A DNA stretch of 64,000 bases from Niastella soli (GTDB lineage: Bacteria; Bacteroidota; Bacteroidia; Chitinophagales; Chitinophagaceae): the NCBI RefSeq assembly GCF_017742245.1, contig NZ_JAGHKO010000001.1, positions 2,819,061-2,883,060 of the forward strand, in the 5' to 3' direction. This document shows, one piece after another, positions 56,282-64,000 of this stretch. The stretch's first letter is position 1. Each line of letters starts with the position of its first letter. The position numbers and the translations under genes are program-made. Below the pieces are notes generated by a model. It saw nothing but the letters and a program-made list of their open reading frames with translations. It did no database searches and had not been told where the DNA came from.

Positions 56282-56857
56282 ATGAAGTTCCTGTTGATAG
56301 GATTAGGTAATATTGGAGAAGATTATGTGTATACGCGTCATAACATAGGTTTTGATGTAGTGGACGCTTTTGCCCAAAAACATGGTGGCCTTTTTGGGGT
56401 AGGAAGACTGGCACACGTTTGTGAGATGAAATGGAAGGGCAAGAAATTGACAATTATCAAGCCCACCACTTATATGAACCTGAGTGGCAAGTCGGTAAAG
56501 TATTGGATGGAAAAAGAATCGGTCGCTTTGGAACAATTATTGGTAATAGTAGACGATATTGCATTACCGCTTTCCAGAATACGGCTTCGATCTTCGGGTA
56601 GCAGTGCCGGTCATAATGGATTGCGGAGCATAGAGGAGACCCTTCTTACCGATAAATACCCCCGATTACGATTTGGTGTCGGTAACAATTTCCCCAAAGG
56701 TGGGCAGGCGGATTTTGTTTTAAGCCGCTGGACGCCCGAGGAATCGCCCTTAGTAAAACGAAAGATTGAGAAATGTGTGGAGGTGGTAGAAAATTTTATC
56801 ACTATTGGCATAGAACGAACTATGAATGAAGCGAATAAATTGGAGTTTACACTATGA
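56282..56857 (+). CDS. pth: Peptidyl-tRNA hydrolase
   Basis: From ATG 56282 the protein has 191 residues, the normal Pth length. KFLLIGLGNIGEDYVYTRHNIGFDVVD carries the catalytic His region, and PTTYMNLSGKSV, VDDIALPLSRIRLRSSGSSAGHNGLRSIE are the other conserved blocks. It frees tRNA from stalled peptidyl-tRNA. The frame extends upstream to 56228, but the family starts at MKFLL. Functionally it pairs with the ribosomal gene upstream. Confidence 0.97.
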   Translation: MKFLLIGLGNIGEDYVYTRHNIGFDVVDAFAQKHGGLFGVGRLAHVCEMKWKGKKLTIIKPTTYMNLSGKSVKYWMEKESVALEQLLVIVDDIALPLSRIRLRSSGSSAGHNGLRSIEETLLTDKYPRLRFGVGNNFPKGGQADFVLSRWTPEESPLVKRKIEKCVEVVENFITIGIERTMNEANKLEFTL

Positions 56858-57005
56858 TTTGTTAATTTGAATCTTTATTTTCGCAATGCCAATATTTGTG
56901 GTGAGTAATAATCTGATTTCCAATATCTCTATGACCACGTACCCCCGGCTTTTCCAGGCGCATGAAACTTGAAAACAATTATCTCAATTAAACCCTTTGT
57001 TGAGT

Positions 57006-57617
57006 ATGAAAATTTTCTGTGTAGGCCGTAATTATGTGGCTCACGCAAAAGAACTGGGTAACGAGGTTCCGGATGAACCTATAGTGTTTATGAAACCTAA
57101 GAGTGCATTACTGCAGGCTCATACCCCTTTTTATTACCCCGAGTTCACAAACGAATTACATTACGAATGTGAACTGGTATTGCGTATTTCAAAGAATGGT
57201 AAATACATTCAGGACCGCTTTGCCAGCAAGTATTATGATGCCGTAACAGCTGGCATCGACTTCACAGCGCGTGATATACAAGCTGAATTGAAGGAAAAAG
57301 GGCTGCCCTGGGAGAAAGCGAAAGCCTGGGATAACTCGGCCGTTATTGGCAAATGGATCCCGCTTACGAATATCAAAAACAAAAAAGACATCAACTTCTG
57401 TTTATATAAGAACAAGGAACTGGTGCAGCAGGGAAATTCAGGTTTAATGATCAATAACTTTGATAAAGTAGTGGCGTATATCTCCAACTACTTTTCAGTG
57501 AACATCGGCGACCTTGTTTTTACCGGCACTCCGGCAGGGGTAGGCGAATGCGTAGTTGGTGACGAGCTGGAAGCCTTTATCGAAGACGACAGCTTATTAA
57601 GTTTAGAGATCAAATAA
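57006..57617 (+). CDS. Fumarylacetoacetate hydrolase family protein
   Basis: From ATG 57006 the protein has 203 residues, as in the small FAH family (acylpyruvase/FAHD1-like). The metal ligands appear in LHYECELVLRISK (Glu-x-Glu) and GIDFTARDIQAE (Asp). CVGRNYVAHAKELGNEVPDEPIVFMKPKSALL and the C-terminal GDLVFTGTPAGVGE are diagnostic. It probably hydrolyses acylpyruvates or decarboxylates oxaloacetate; the exact substrate is open. Two TTG codons just upstream are not used. Confidence 0.94.
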   Translation: MKIFCVGRNYVAHAKELGNEVPDEPIVFMKPKSALLQAHTPFYYPEFTNELHYECELVLRISKNGKYIQDRFASKYYDAVTAGIDFTARDIQAELKEKGLPWEKAKAWDNSAVIGKWIPLTNIKNKKDINFCLYKNKELVQQGNSGLMINNFDKVVAYISNYFSVNIGDLVFTGTPAGVGECVVGDELEAFIEDDSLLSLEIK

Positions 57618-57643
57618 CAAATAGATCATCATTACAAGGAAAT

Positions 57644-57677
57644 AGCCTTTCCCGATTCTTCGGGGAGGGCTTTTTTA
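57644..57677 (+). terminator. Terminator of the FAH gene
   Basis: GCCTTTCCCGA pairs imperfectly with TCGGGGAGGGC, followed by T6, 26 bp after the stop. Confidence 0.8.
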
Positions 57678-57691
57678 TTGTCTGAACTGGG

Positions 57692-57800
57692 ATGATTAGG
57701 GTGCAGGGGATGGCTCGGAAAATTGGGGCCATATTCCCTCCATAATCCTGTAAATCCCCCAAATCCCATTATCCCAGTCAAAAATCCCATTATCTCAGTC
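57692..57800. repeat. Word array AAATCCCATTATCCCAGTC
   Basis: AAATCCCATTATCCCAGTC (57761-57779) and its variant with CTCAGTC (57782-57800) stand in tandem with a 21 bp period. ACTGGGATGATTA near 57686 is an inverted relative. Confidence 0.8.
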
Positions 57801-57839
57801 CAAACTAACATTTGTTATTACTACTTTTGTCGGTTATCT

Positions 57840-59906
57840 ATGATGCACACCGATACATTATTGAAGGCTTACCGGCTAATGTGTACCGCCAAAGCCATGG
57901 CCGATACCTATGAGGCAAACCGCGCCATTTGTAAATACGTTCATTCAACGTCTCGTGGCCATGAGGCCATTCAATTGGCTACGGCCTTTCAATTACTCCC
58001 CTGTGACTATGTAAGCCCGTATTACCGGGATGAGAGCATTCTGCTGGGGTTGGGCTTTACTCCCTACCAGTTAATGTTGCAGCTGCTGGCCAAACGCGAC
58101 GATATTTTTACCGGCGGCCGCGAATACTATTCACACCCCAATTACCGCGGGGCCGATAAACCCACCATTATACATCAGAGCAGCGCCACCGGTATGCAGG
58201 TCATTCCAACCACCGGGGTAGCCCAGGGTTTACAATATCTTGAAGATATAAGTTCCAATAAACTAATAAAAGGCCCCAATGGCGAATTACCCGTGGTGAT
58301 CTGCTCATTGGGCGATGCCAGCGTAACAGAAGGAGAGGTAAGTGAAGCATTCCAGTTCGCCATCCTGAAAAAGCTACCCATCATCTATCTTGTACAAGAC
58401 AACAACTGGGGCATCAGCGCCAGCGCCGAAGAAGTGCGCGTAATGGATGCCTATGATTATGCGGCGGGCTTTCCCGGTCTTGACCGCGTTCGTATAGATG
58501 GGAGCAATTTTGAAGAAAGTTTTGATGCCATGCATCGGGTAGTACAATACGTACGTCAGCATAGAACACCTTATCTGGTACAAGCCCGGGTACCCTTATT
58601 AGGCCACCATACCAGTGGGGTGCGCAGGGAGTTTTATCGCACGCAGGAAGACCTGGAAAAGCATGCAGTGAGCGATCCCTTGCCACAGCTGCGGATGCGT
58701 TTATTGCAATTTGGCATCGATTCACAGCATTTACAGAGCATAGAAAAGGAGGCCCTGGCAGCCGTTACAGAGCAGTTTCAAAAAGCCGCAGAGGCGCCTG
58801 AACCAGATCCGGCAACTGTAACAGATCATGTTTTTGTGCCAACACCTGTTACCGAGGAAAAAGGGCAACGGCAGCCAGCTGGCAATGAAAAGATCATAAT
58901 GGTTGATGCCGCCTTATTCGCCATCAGGGAAATCATGGAAGATCATCCCGAGGCCTTGTTATATGGACAGGATGTAGGCCGTCGCCTGGGTGGTGTGTTT
59001 CGGGAAGCCGCCACGCTGGCTGATAAATTCAGCGATACCCGCGTTTTCAATACGGCCATTCAGGAAGCATATATAATTGGATCTACAGTGGGCATGAGTG
59101 CCGTGGGCGTAAAGCCAATTGTTGAAGTGCAATTTGCCGATTACATCTATCCCGGTTTCAACCAGCTGGTGACGGAGATCTCCAAATCGAGTTATTTGAC
59201 CTGTGGTAAATTTCCTGTTGCAACAGTAATACGGGTACCTATCGGGGCCTATGGAGGTGGCGGCCCTTATCATAGTGGCAGTGTGGAATCAACATTGTTG
59301 TCGATCAAAGGCATCAAGGTGGTATATCCTTCCAATGCCGCAGATATGAAAGGGTTGATGAAGGCGGCCTTCCTTGATCCCAATCCGGTTGTAATGCTTG
59401 AACATAAAGGTTTATACTGGAGCAAAGTTCCAGGTACAGAAGAGGCTAAAGCTATTGAGCCTTCGAGAGATTATGTATTGCCATTAGGTAAGGCGGCCCT
59501 GGTGCTGGAAGCAAAAGAAGTAAACGTTACTAACGGTGAGTCGTGCTGTGTTATAACTTATGGCATGGGAGTGTACTGGGCACGTTCTGCCGCGAAAAAT
59601 TTCCCGGGGCAGGTTGATATTATCGATTTGCGTACGTTATACCCACTTGATGAAGCGCTCATTTTTGAAAGGGTAAAAAAACATGGTAAATGTTTGGTGC
59701 TTACTGAAGAACAACAGAACAATTCCTTTGCAGAAGCACTTGCAGGTAGAATATCATATACATGTTTTCAATGGCTCGATGCACCTGTAACTGTGTTAGG
59801 TGCATTGAATGTTCCGGCGATACCGATGAATATGCAACTTGAACAGGCTGTGTTACCAAATAGTGACAAGGTGGCGGCAAAAATCAAACAACTATTACTC
59901 TCGTAA
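57840..59906 (+). CDS. 2-oxoacid dehydrogenase E1, fused alpha and beta subunits
   Basis: From ATG 57840 (57843 is an alternative) the protein has 688 residues. Residues 1-320 are E1-alpha (TSRGHEAIQLATAF, then the thiamine-diphosphate motif GDASVTEGEVSEAFQFAIL... QDNNWGIS). Residues about 355-688 are E1-beta (DAALFAIREIMEDHPEALLYGQDVG, FNTAIQEAYIIGSTVGMSAVG, AYGGGGPYHSGSVEST, IDLRTLYPLDEALI). The beta half binds lipoyl acceptor E2. It is most like branched-chain 2-oxoacid dehydrogenase E1; the substrate is not certain. The 39-residue upstream extension of the frame is repeat-derived and not used. E2 and E3 genes are not nearby. Confidence 0.95.
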   Translation: MMHTDTLLKAYRLMCTAKAMADTYEANRAICKYVHSTSRGHEAIQLATAFQLLPCDYVSPYYRDESILLGLGFTPYQLMLQLLAKRDDIFTGGREYYSHPNYRGADKPTIIHQSSATGMQVIPTTGVAQGLQYLEDISSNKLIKGPNGELPVVICSLGDASVTEGEVSEAFQFAILKKLPIIYLVQDNNWGISASAEEVRVMDAYDYAAGFPGLDRVRIDGSNFEESFDAMHRVVQYVRQHRTPYLVQARVPLLGHHTSGVRREFYRTQEDLEKHAVSDPLPQLRMRLLQFGIDSQHLQSIEKEALAAVTEQFQKAAEAPEPDPATVTDHVFVPTPVTEEKGQRQPAGNEKIIMVDAALFAIREIMEDHPEALLYGQDVGRRLGGVFREAATLADKFSDTRVFNTAIQEAYIIGSTVGMSAVGVKPIVEVQFADYIYPGFNQLVTEISKSSYLTCGKFPVATVIRVPIGAYGGGGPYHSGSVESTLLSIKGIKVVYPSNAADMKGLMKAAFLDPNPVVMLEHKGLYWSKVPGTEEAKAIEPSRDYVLPLGKAALVLEAKEVNVTNGESCCVITYGMGVYWARSAAKNFPGQVDIIDLRTLYPLDEALIFERVKKHGKCLVLTEEQQNNSFAEALAGRISYTCFQWLDAPVTVLGALNVPAIPMNMQLEQAVLPNSDKVAAKIKQLLLS

Positions 59907-60080
59907 AAACGAGCAATTCCTTCACGTCAAGATAATTTTACTTCTCCGCTTATTCTACAAGATAAGTAGGTTGTATCGTACATCCTATACTTTCTGCCGT
60001 TTGTAATATTTTAACACTGGGTGTATACTAAAAATTGTCTTATTTACGTAGAGTTACGTACTTCAAACCACCTAGCAGCC

Positions 60081-60770
60081 ATGAAAAACAGATATCTGAA
60101 AGGTGCCCATCTTTCTGAGCGGAAAGTTCGGGAACTTATTAAATTATTCTCAGAAGATCTGACAGCCACACAGATCGCCAACATCACTGGAATTAGTCGT
60201 ATTACGGTAAATGCGTACTTCAAACTAATTCGTACACACATCGCAAAGTTTTGCGAGGAAAGGAATCCATTTCAATTTACTAATGGAACGGCCGTTTATC
60301 ATGCGTCGGAAAATGGAGATTTTGCCAGCAATGGTGATGCTTCAAAGAAATCGTTTTATGGCATTTTTAGAAACGATGAAACCATTTACACCGATAAAAT
60401 TGCCAACATTGATTCGGAGTGGATGTACGATTGGTTAAAAGGAAAAACGGAAGGCGAGCGCGATATTGTTGAAAAGTACCGCCTTCACATGTACAATGGC
60501 ATTGCCGATTTTAACAGCATTCGCCTGTACCGTATTAATGATTCGGTAACAGGTGTTACCCGTGGCAAATCGCACATCGATGAAGTCGATCTGTTCTGGG
60601 GTATGCTGAAATCGCGGTTGATAAAATTCCGAGGTTTAAACAGCGGTACCCTTGACCTGCACGTAAAAGAAACAGAGTTCAGGTACAATTACCGGGAAAA
60701 TGATTTGTTTGAACTGTTGATGGATATTCTGCACAAACGTCCGTTGCATTATTCAAAAGCAGTACGGTAG
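60081..60770 (+). CDS. IS1595-family transposase-like protein, catalytically degenerate
   Basis: From ATG 60081 the protein has 229 residues. The N-terminus (LSERKVRELIKLFSEDLTATQIANITGISRITVNAYFKLIRTHIAKFCEE, residues 11-60) is the HTH of IS1595/ISXO2-type transposases, and RGKSHIDEVDLFWGMLKSRLIKFRGL... LHVKETEFRYNYR (162-205) is the C-terminal part. The middle is poorly conserved. The first acidic residue (VDESYFG motif) is absent, YTDG is replaced by EKYRLHMYNG, and the HINGIE block reads HIDEVD. So the DDE/DDN active site looks lost, yet the frame is intact. No terminal inverted repeats or target duplication were found. It may be a domesticated DNA-binding protein. Confidence 0.8.
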   Translation: MKNRYLKGAHLSERKVRELIKLFSEDLTATQIANITGISRITVNAYFKLIRTHIAKFCEERNPFQFTNGTAVYHASENGDFASNGDASKKSFYGIFRNDETIYTDKIANIDSEWMYDWLKGKTEGERDIVEKYRLHMYNGIADFNSIRLYRINDSVTGVTRGKSHIDEVDLFWGMLKSRLIKFRGLNSGTLDLHVKETEFRYNYRENDLFELLMDILHKRPLHYSKAVR

Positions 60771-60816
60771 CAAAAAGCGGCAAGAATTCGCACAGGAGGT
60801 CAGCGATTGCTGAGCC

Positions 60817-60834
60817 ATCCCGACTTGTCGGGGA
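60817..60834. repeat. REP-like palindrome CCCGAC..GTCGGGG
   Basis: ATCCCGACTTGTCGGGGA carries perfect CCCGAC/GTCGGG arms around a 2 bp loop, matching the palindrome at 9683-9700. Confidence 0.65.
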
Positions 60835-61066
60835 CTACTGAATGAACGAACTCCGGGGATTTCTTTCTAAAGCCTATCGCAACTCATCCCTGGATCATAT
60901 AAAACAAGTTGCGGTAATAGAATTTTTCTCATGTGACTCGCGGGTGGTATCTACCACCTGCTTTTGTTTAAGGCCCCAAGGCTTGCTATTCGGAAGCCCG
61001 TTAAAGTTCAGGCGCTTGAATGTTAAGCACTTGTACCTTGTCTACTGATTCTCGTACCTTTATATA

Positions 61067-62023
61067 ATGGCACATGATCACTCACATGCCCACCACGGAC
61101 ACTCACATGCCGTTTCATTTAATACCGCGAGCCTGAAAGCGTTTCAGTTTGGGATCGGCCTGAATGTATTGTTTGTAGTGGTGGAGGTAGTGGCGGGATT
61201 GGCCTATAAATCCATGTCGCTGTTAAGCGATGCCGGGCATAACCTGGCAGACGTAGCCAGCTTGCTGCTTTCTTACATTGCTTTTAAACTCGCCCACCGG
61301 CAGGCCACCATTCGGTTTACCTATGGATTCAAGAAAACAACTGTGTTAGCGGCTTTTCTTAATGCCTTATTGTTGCTTATAGCTATTGGTACGTTGGGGT
61401 ATGAATCTGTAATGCGCTTTCAGGCGCCACCGGTTGTAGAGGGTAAGGGCATTGCCTGGGTAGCAGCGTTGGGGATTGCCGTGAACGGTATTTCTGCTTT
61501 TCTTTTTTTCAAACATAAAGACACCGATCTGAATGTAAAAGGCGCCTACTGGCACCTGCTGGCCGATGCCCTGGTATCGGTAGGTGTTGTAATTGGTGGT
61601 ATTATTATTTCCTATACTGGTTGGTATTGGTTAGATCCTGCCATTGGGCTGGCCATCATGGTCATTATTCTTATCAGCACCTGGTCATTGCTTACTGATA
61701 GTTTTAAAATGTCGGTAGATGCGGTACCGGCGGGCATTGAGCTGGAAGAAATAAGCCGTGTTATTTTATCGGTTAAGCATATCGTCAATGTGCACCATAT
61801 TCATATTTGGCCATTAAGCACTACCGAAAATGCACTCACGGCCCATGTGATCATCAATGATAGTTTGCCATTTGATGAAAAATTAAAAGTGATACAACAC
61901 CTCAAACATGAATTGATGCATCATAACATTCATCACAGTACCATTGAACTGGAGTCGGAAACCATTCATTGCCCCAATGAGAATGAACGGTTAGAACAAC
62001 AAACACAACCGCACTCACATTAA
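61067..62023 (+). CDS. Cation diffusion facilitator (CzcD/ZitB-type zinc exporter)
   Basis: The 318-residue protein starts with a His-rich segment (HDHSHAHHGHSH) and has six membrane segments. The metal site residues are D55, H58 and D62 (LLSDAGHNLADV) and H163 and D167 (HLLADALVS), the HD-HD arrangement typical of Zn transporters. A cytoplasmic C-terminal ferredoxin-like domain (VHHIHIWPLSTTENALTAHVII) and another His tail complete the family. It exports Zn2+ (or Cd2+/Co2+) by proton antiport. Its stop overlaps the next, convergent gene by 4 bp. Confidence 0.97.
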   Translation: MAHDHSHAHHGHSHAVSFNTASLKAFQFGIGLNVLFVVVEVVAGLAYKSMSLLSDAGHNLADVASLLLSYIAFKLAHRQATIRFTYGFKKTTVLAAFLNALLLLIAIGTLGYESVMRFQAPPVVEGKGIAWVAALGIAVNGISAFLFFKHKDTDLNVKGAYWHLLADALVSVGVVIGGIIISYTGWYWLDPAIGLAIMVIILISTWSLLTDSFKMSVDAVPAGIELEEISRVILSVKHIVNVHHIHIWPLSTTENALTAHVIINDSLPFDEKLKVIQHLKHELMHHNIHHSTIELESETIHCPNENERLEQQTQPHSH

Positions 62024-62925
62024 GATTCTTTTGGACTGCTTACATATTTGTAGATCATTTCTGAAACTTCTGCCATTGCCTTTTTTGCGTTGTCTTCGTT
62101 TTGCAGGTTTTTCGATAATATTACCAGCACATATTTTTTCCCATTGGGCAGGAACACAATTCCCGAGTCGTGTAGAACATGAGAGATATTTCCCGTTTTA
62201 TGTGCCACCTTTACATCCTTTGGTAATTTTGCCGGGATGATCTCATTGAACTCCTGATTCAATAAAATTTTAATCATAGCCTGGGAGGAAGCGCTGTCTA
62301 CTATTTCACCCTTGGCCATTTTTTCATAGATCACCAGCAGGTCATTTGCTGTGGTAACATTATTAAAGCCTTTGGCGAACGCTTTTGAATCTTCCACACC
62401 CCGTAGTATCTGTATTTTTTTAGCGCCCAGTTGCCGCATGGTTTGGGTAACGTTGCGGGCATTTACCAGCTCTATCACCATATTAGTGGCCAGGTTGCTG
62501 CTTCTGATGATCATATCGTAGACCAGGTTGTACAACGATATTTTATCACCCAAATGCTGGTACATTGTAGTGTCGCTGTCGTCTTTGGCGTTCAGGCTAA
62601 AAACACTGCTGTCAACAATGCTTTTAAATTCATTTTTAAGTACAAAGGAATCATTCAGCGAAAAGACGCCTGCAGCGGCCTGTTTATATACTTCAATCAT
62701 CACGGGCGTTTTCATGGTGCTGGCTGCATGAAAAAAGTCCTGTTCATTGAGCTGTAAAGTTTCTCCTGTCGACAGGTCTTTAAATGCTATAGCAAAATTG
62801 CCAGGTTGTTCTTCCAGCCTGGAACTGATCTGGTCTTTAAGTTTATTTAATGTCATACGATTTGAGCAGGCACAAAGCAGGGACAGGCTACCAAGCAATA
62901 AGAAAATTTTTGGATAATTGGTCAT
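62020..62925 (-). CDS. Class A beta-lactamase-like serine hydrolase lipoprotein
   Basis: The 301-residue protein has a lipoprotein signal (MTNYPKIFLLLGSLSLLCACSN; Cys 20). The active-site set is present: S69-x-x-K72 (HAASTMKTP), SSN at 142-144 in place of SDN, an omega-loop Glu candidate in LRGVEDSKAF (E178), and KTG at 243-245. This fits the Beta-lactamase2 branch of class A. Whether it hydrolyses beta-lactams or has another acyl-serine activity cannot be read from sequence. It overlaps the CDF gene tail by 4 bp. Confidence 0.93.
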   Translation of the reverse strand: MTNYPKIFLLLGSLSLLCACSNRMTLNKLKDQISSRLEEQPGNFAIAFKDLSTGETLQLNEQDFFHAASTMKTPVMIEVYKQAAAGVFSLNDSFVLKNEFKSIVDSSVFSLNAKDDSDTTMYQHLGDKISLYNLVYDMIIRSSNLATNMVIELVNARNVTQTMRQLGAKKIQILRGVEDSKAFAKGFNNVTTANDLLVIYEKMAKGEIVDSASSQAMIKILLNQEFNEIIPAKLPKDVKVAHKTGNISHVLHDSGIVFLPNGKKYVLVILSKNLQNEDNAKKAMAEVSEMIYKYVSSPKES

Positions 62926-63042
62926 AACCGGAAGTTATAGAGTCTAAGATAATAGAAAATGTTTTTGTCAGCGGGATGATTTTATAAAAAAAACTTACCT
63001 TGAATTATTCCTTGAAACTAATATTTTCAGAAACTTACATCA

Positions 63043-63444
63043 ATGCTTCAAAATCAACTTCTGTTTTTGGTCGATGATGACTTGGATGATCATGAAATCT
63101 TTAAATCAGCTTTGGTAAAGGTTGATGAAGCCCTTGAATTAATAACGGCTATCAATGGTTACGAGGCCCTGAAAGTACTATCAACCGCAACCATTTTACC
63201 CGACTATATTTTTGTTGATCTCAATATGCCCCGGATGGGCGGCGTACAATTTCTGAAGGAAATAAAGCAAATGGATAACCTGAAAAACATCCCGGTGATC
63301 ATTTACTCAACCAGTTCAAACCCGGGTGATATTGCCAAAACAAAAGAGTTAGGCGCCGTATTATTTGTTACCAAGCCTTCCAGGTTCTCAGAGCTTTGCA
63401 GCTTTTTGCAATCGTTGGTCCATAACAACGAGCAGGTGCTATAA
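63043..63444 (+). CDS. CheY-like response regulator receiver protein
   Basis: The 133-residue protein is a single receiver domain. Asp 11-13 (VDDDLDD), the phosphoacceptor D59 (YIFVDLNMPRMGG), T90/S91 in IYSTSS and K111 (VTKPSRF) are all in place. It has no output domain, as in Rcp1-type single-domain regulators that follow phytochrome or hybrid histidine kinases. The partner kinase is not in the window. Its stop overlaps the purine phosphorylase tail by 6 bp. Confidence 0.95.
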   Translation: MLQNQLLFLVDDDLDDHEIFKSALVKVDEALELITAINGYEALKVLSTATILPDYIFVDLNMPRMGGVQFLKEIKQMDNLKNIPVIIYSTSSNPGDIAKTKELGAVLFVTKPSRFSELCSFLQSLVHNNEQVL

Positions 63445-64000
63445 TTGTTCAACAACACTTTTAAATACGGAGCTCAGCTTTTGGTCGGCTTTGGCGGCAA
63501 CGGCAATTATTTCGTCAATATTTACCGGTTGCAGGTTATCGGGGTCACATTCATCGGTGATCACGCTCACTGCCGCACAGGAGAGCCCTATTTGATTAGC
63601 TACAATTACTTCCGGCACTGTACTCATACCAACCATATCAGCGCCTATTACCCGAAGAAACCGGTATTCAGCCCTTGTTTCCAGGTTAGGACCTGGTACA
63701 GCCACATAAATGCCCTGTTTAAGCGGAACCGATAGGTCAAGCGCAGTTTTTATAAATACTTTATTTAAGCGGATATCATAAGGCTGGCTCATATCAGGGA
63801 ACCGGGGGCCCAGGCCAGCTTCGTTCACTCCGCGTAATGGATTTTCTGGTTGCAGGTTTATATGATCGGTAAGCAATACAAGATCGCCTTTTTTGTACTC
63901 AGGGTTCATACCGCCCGATGCATTGCTCAGCAACAGATTGGCTACGCCCAATGCTTTAAATACCCTTACAGGAAAAGTGATCTGTTGCATGCTATAACCT
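63439..64000 (-). CDS. Purine nucleoside phosphorylase, 3' part (cut by window edge)
   Basis: The frame is open to the window end and covers 187 residues. GYSMQQITFPVRVFKALGVANLLLSNASGGMNPEYKKGDLVLLTDHINLQPENPL and VAVPGPNLETRAEYRFLRVIGADMVGMSTVPEVIVANQIGLSCAAVSVITDECDP are the PNP family II signatures, with purine and phosphate contacts (Asn in SNASGG, Glu in PNLET, Met in GMST). It cleaves inosine and guanosine, feeding salvage; the deoxyribose arm links to deoC. The true start is outside. Confidence 0.97.
   Translation of the reverse strand, partial: GYSMQQITFPVRVFKALGVANLLLSNASGGMNPEYKKGDLVLLTDHINLQPENPLRGVNEAGLGPRFPDMSQPYDIRLNKVFIKTALDLSVPLKQGIYVAVPGPNLETRAEYRFLRVIGADMVGMSTVPEVIVANQIGLSCAAVSVITDECDPDNLQPVNIDEIIAVAAKADQKLSSVFKSVVEQL

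Noticed and set aside
60842-61048. A 68-codon open frame before the CDF gene
   Set aside because: It has no family features, no signal or membrane segment, and lies over the region expected to carry the promoter of the CDF gene.
1-64000. tRNA, rRNA or riboswitch genes
   Set aside because: Gaps were scanned for tRNA T-loop and acceptor patterns and known riboswitch cores; none was convincing, though a covariance search was not possible.

Overview
The window is a piece of a Bacteroidota chromosome, most likely from the Chitinophagaceae (Niastella/Chitinophaga type). Reasons: two SusC/SusD outer-membrane pairs, an OmpA/TPR/WD40 protein of the PorE type, many lipoproteins, a DUF4476 protein, a fused alpha/beta 2-oxoacid dehydrogenase E1, almost no Shine-Dalgarno sequences, and promoters that fit the Bacteroidetes -33 TTG / -7 TAnnTTTG pattern. 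The genus is inferred. Both ends cut a gene: an alpha-2-macroglobulin-like protein on the left and a purine nucleoside phosphorylase on the right. No rRNA, tRNA, CRISPR array, prophage or complete insertion sequence was seen.

Layout. 1-10 kb: alpha-2-macroglobulin-like protein, DUF4476 protein, sucD, an MlaF/MlaE lipid-transport pair and malic enzyme. 10-14 kb: a repeat-rich gap, then small secreted or lipoprotein genes and an acyltransferase. 14.1-17.2 kb: a compact five-gene operon (ABC ATPase, ABC permease, YtrA-type GntR regulator, two envelope proteins) with a visible promoter and a perfect palindromic operator. 17.2-26.1 kb: M20 peptidase, SPOR protein, deoC, two secreted amidohydrolase-fold proteins, a cytochrome c and a DUF1080 lipoprotein. 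26.2-38.3 kb, all on the minus strand: two methyltransferases, secA, dprA, the PorE-like OmpA protein, queE and folD. 38.4-41.3 kb: two translationally coupled outer-membrane proteins, the second with an N-terminal helix-hairpin-helix region. 41.7-52.7 kb: two SusCD loci. The first carries two extra lipoproteins and resembles the Bacteroides peptide importer BT2261-2264; the second is a bare pair. 52.9-64 kb: housekeeping (radC, prs, rplY, pth, FAH hydrolase, 2-oxoacid dehydrogenase E1), a degenerate IS1595-like transposase, a zinc-type CDF transporter, a beta-lactamase-like lipoprotein, a CheY-like receiver and the purine phosphorylase.

How it works together. Most genes are housekeeping or envelope functions: lipid traffic (MlaEF), Sec export, outer-membrane nutrient uptake (SusCD), and periplasmic or surface hydrolases. 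The most unusual property lies between the genes. Most gaps over about 150 bp carry short sequence 'words' repeated in tandem or inverted order. Some word families recur kilobases apart and some are private to one gap. One array starts on the base after a stop codon and another runs across a stop codon. With the degenerate transposase, the promoter-operator of the GntR operon and the partly degenerate amidohydrolases, these are the best leads for follow-up.
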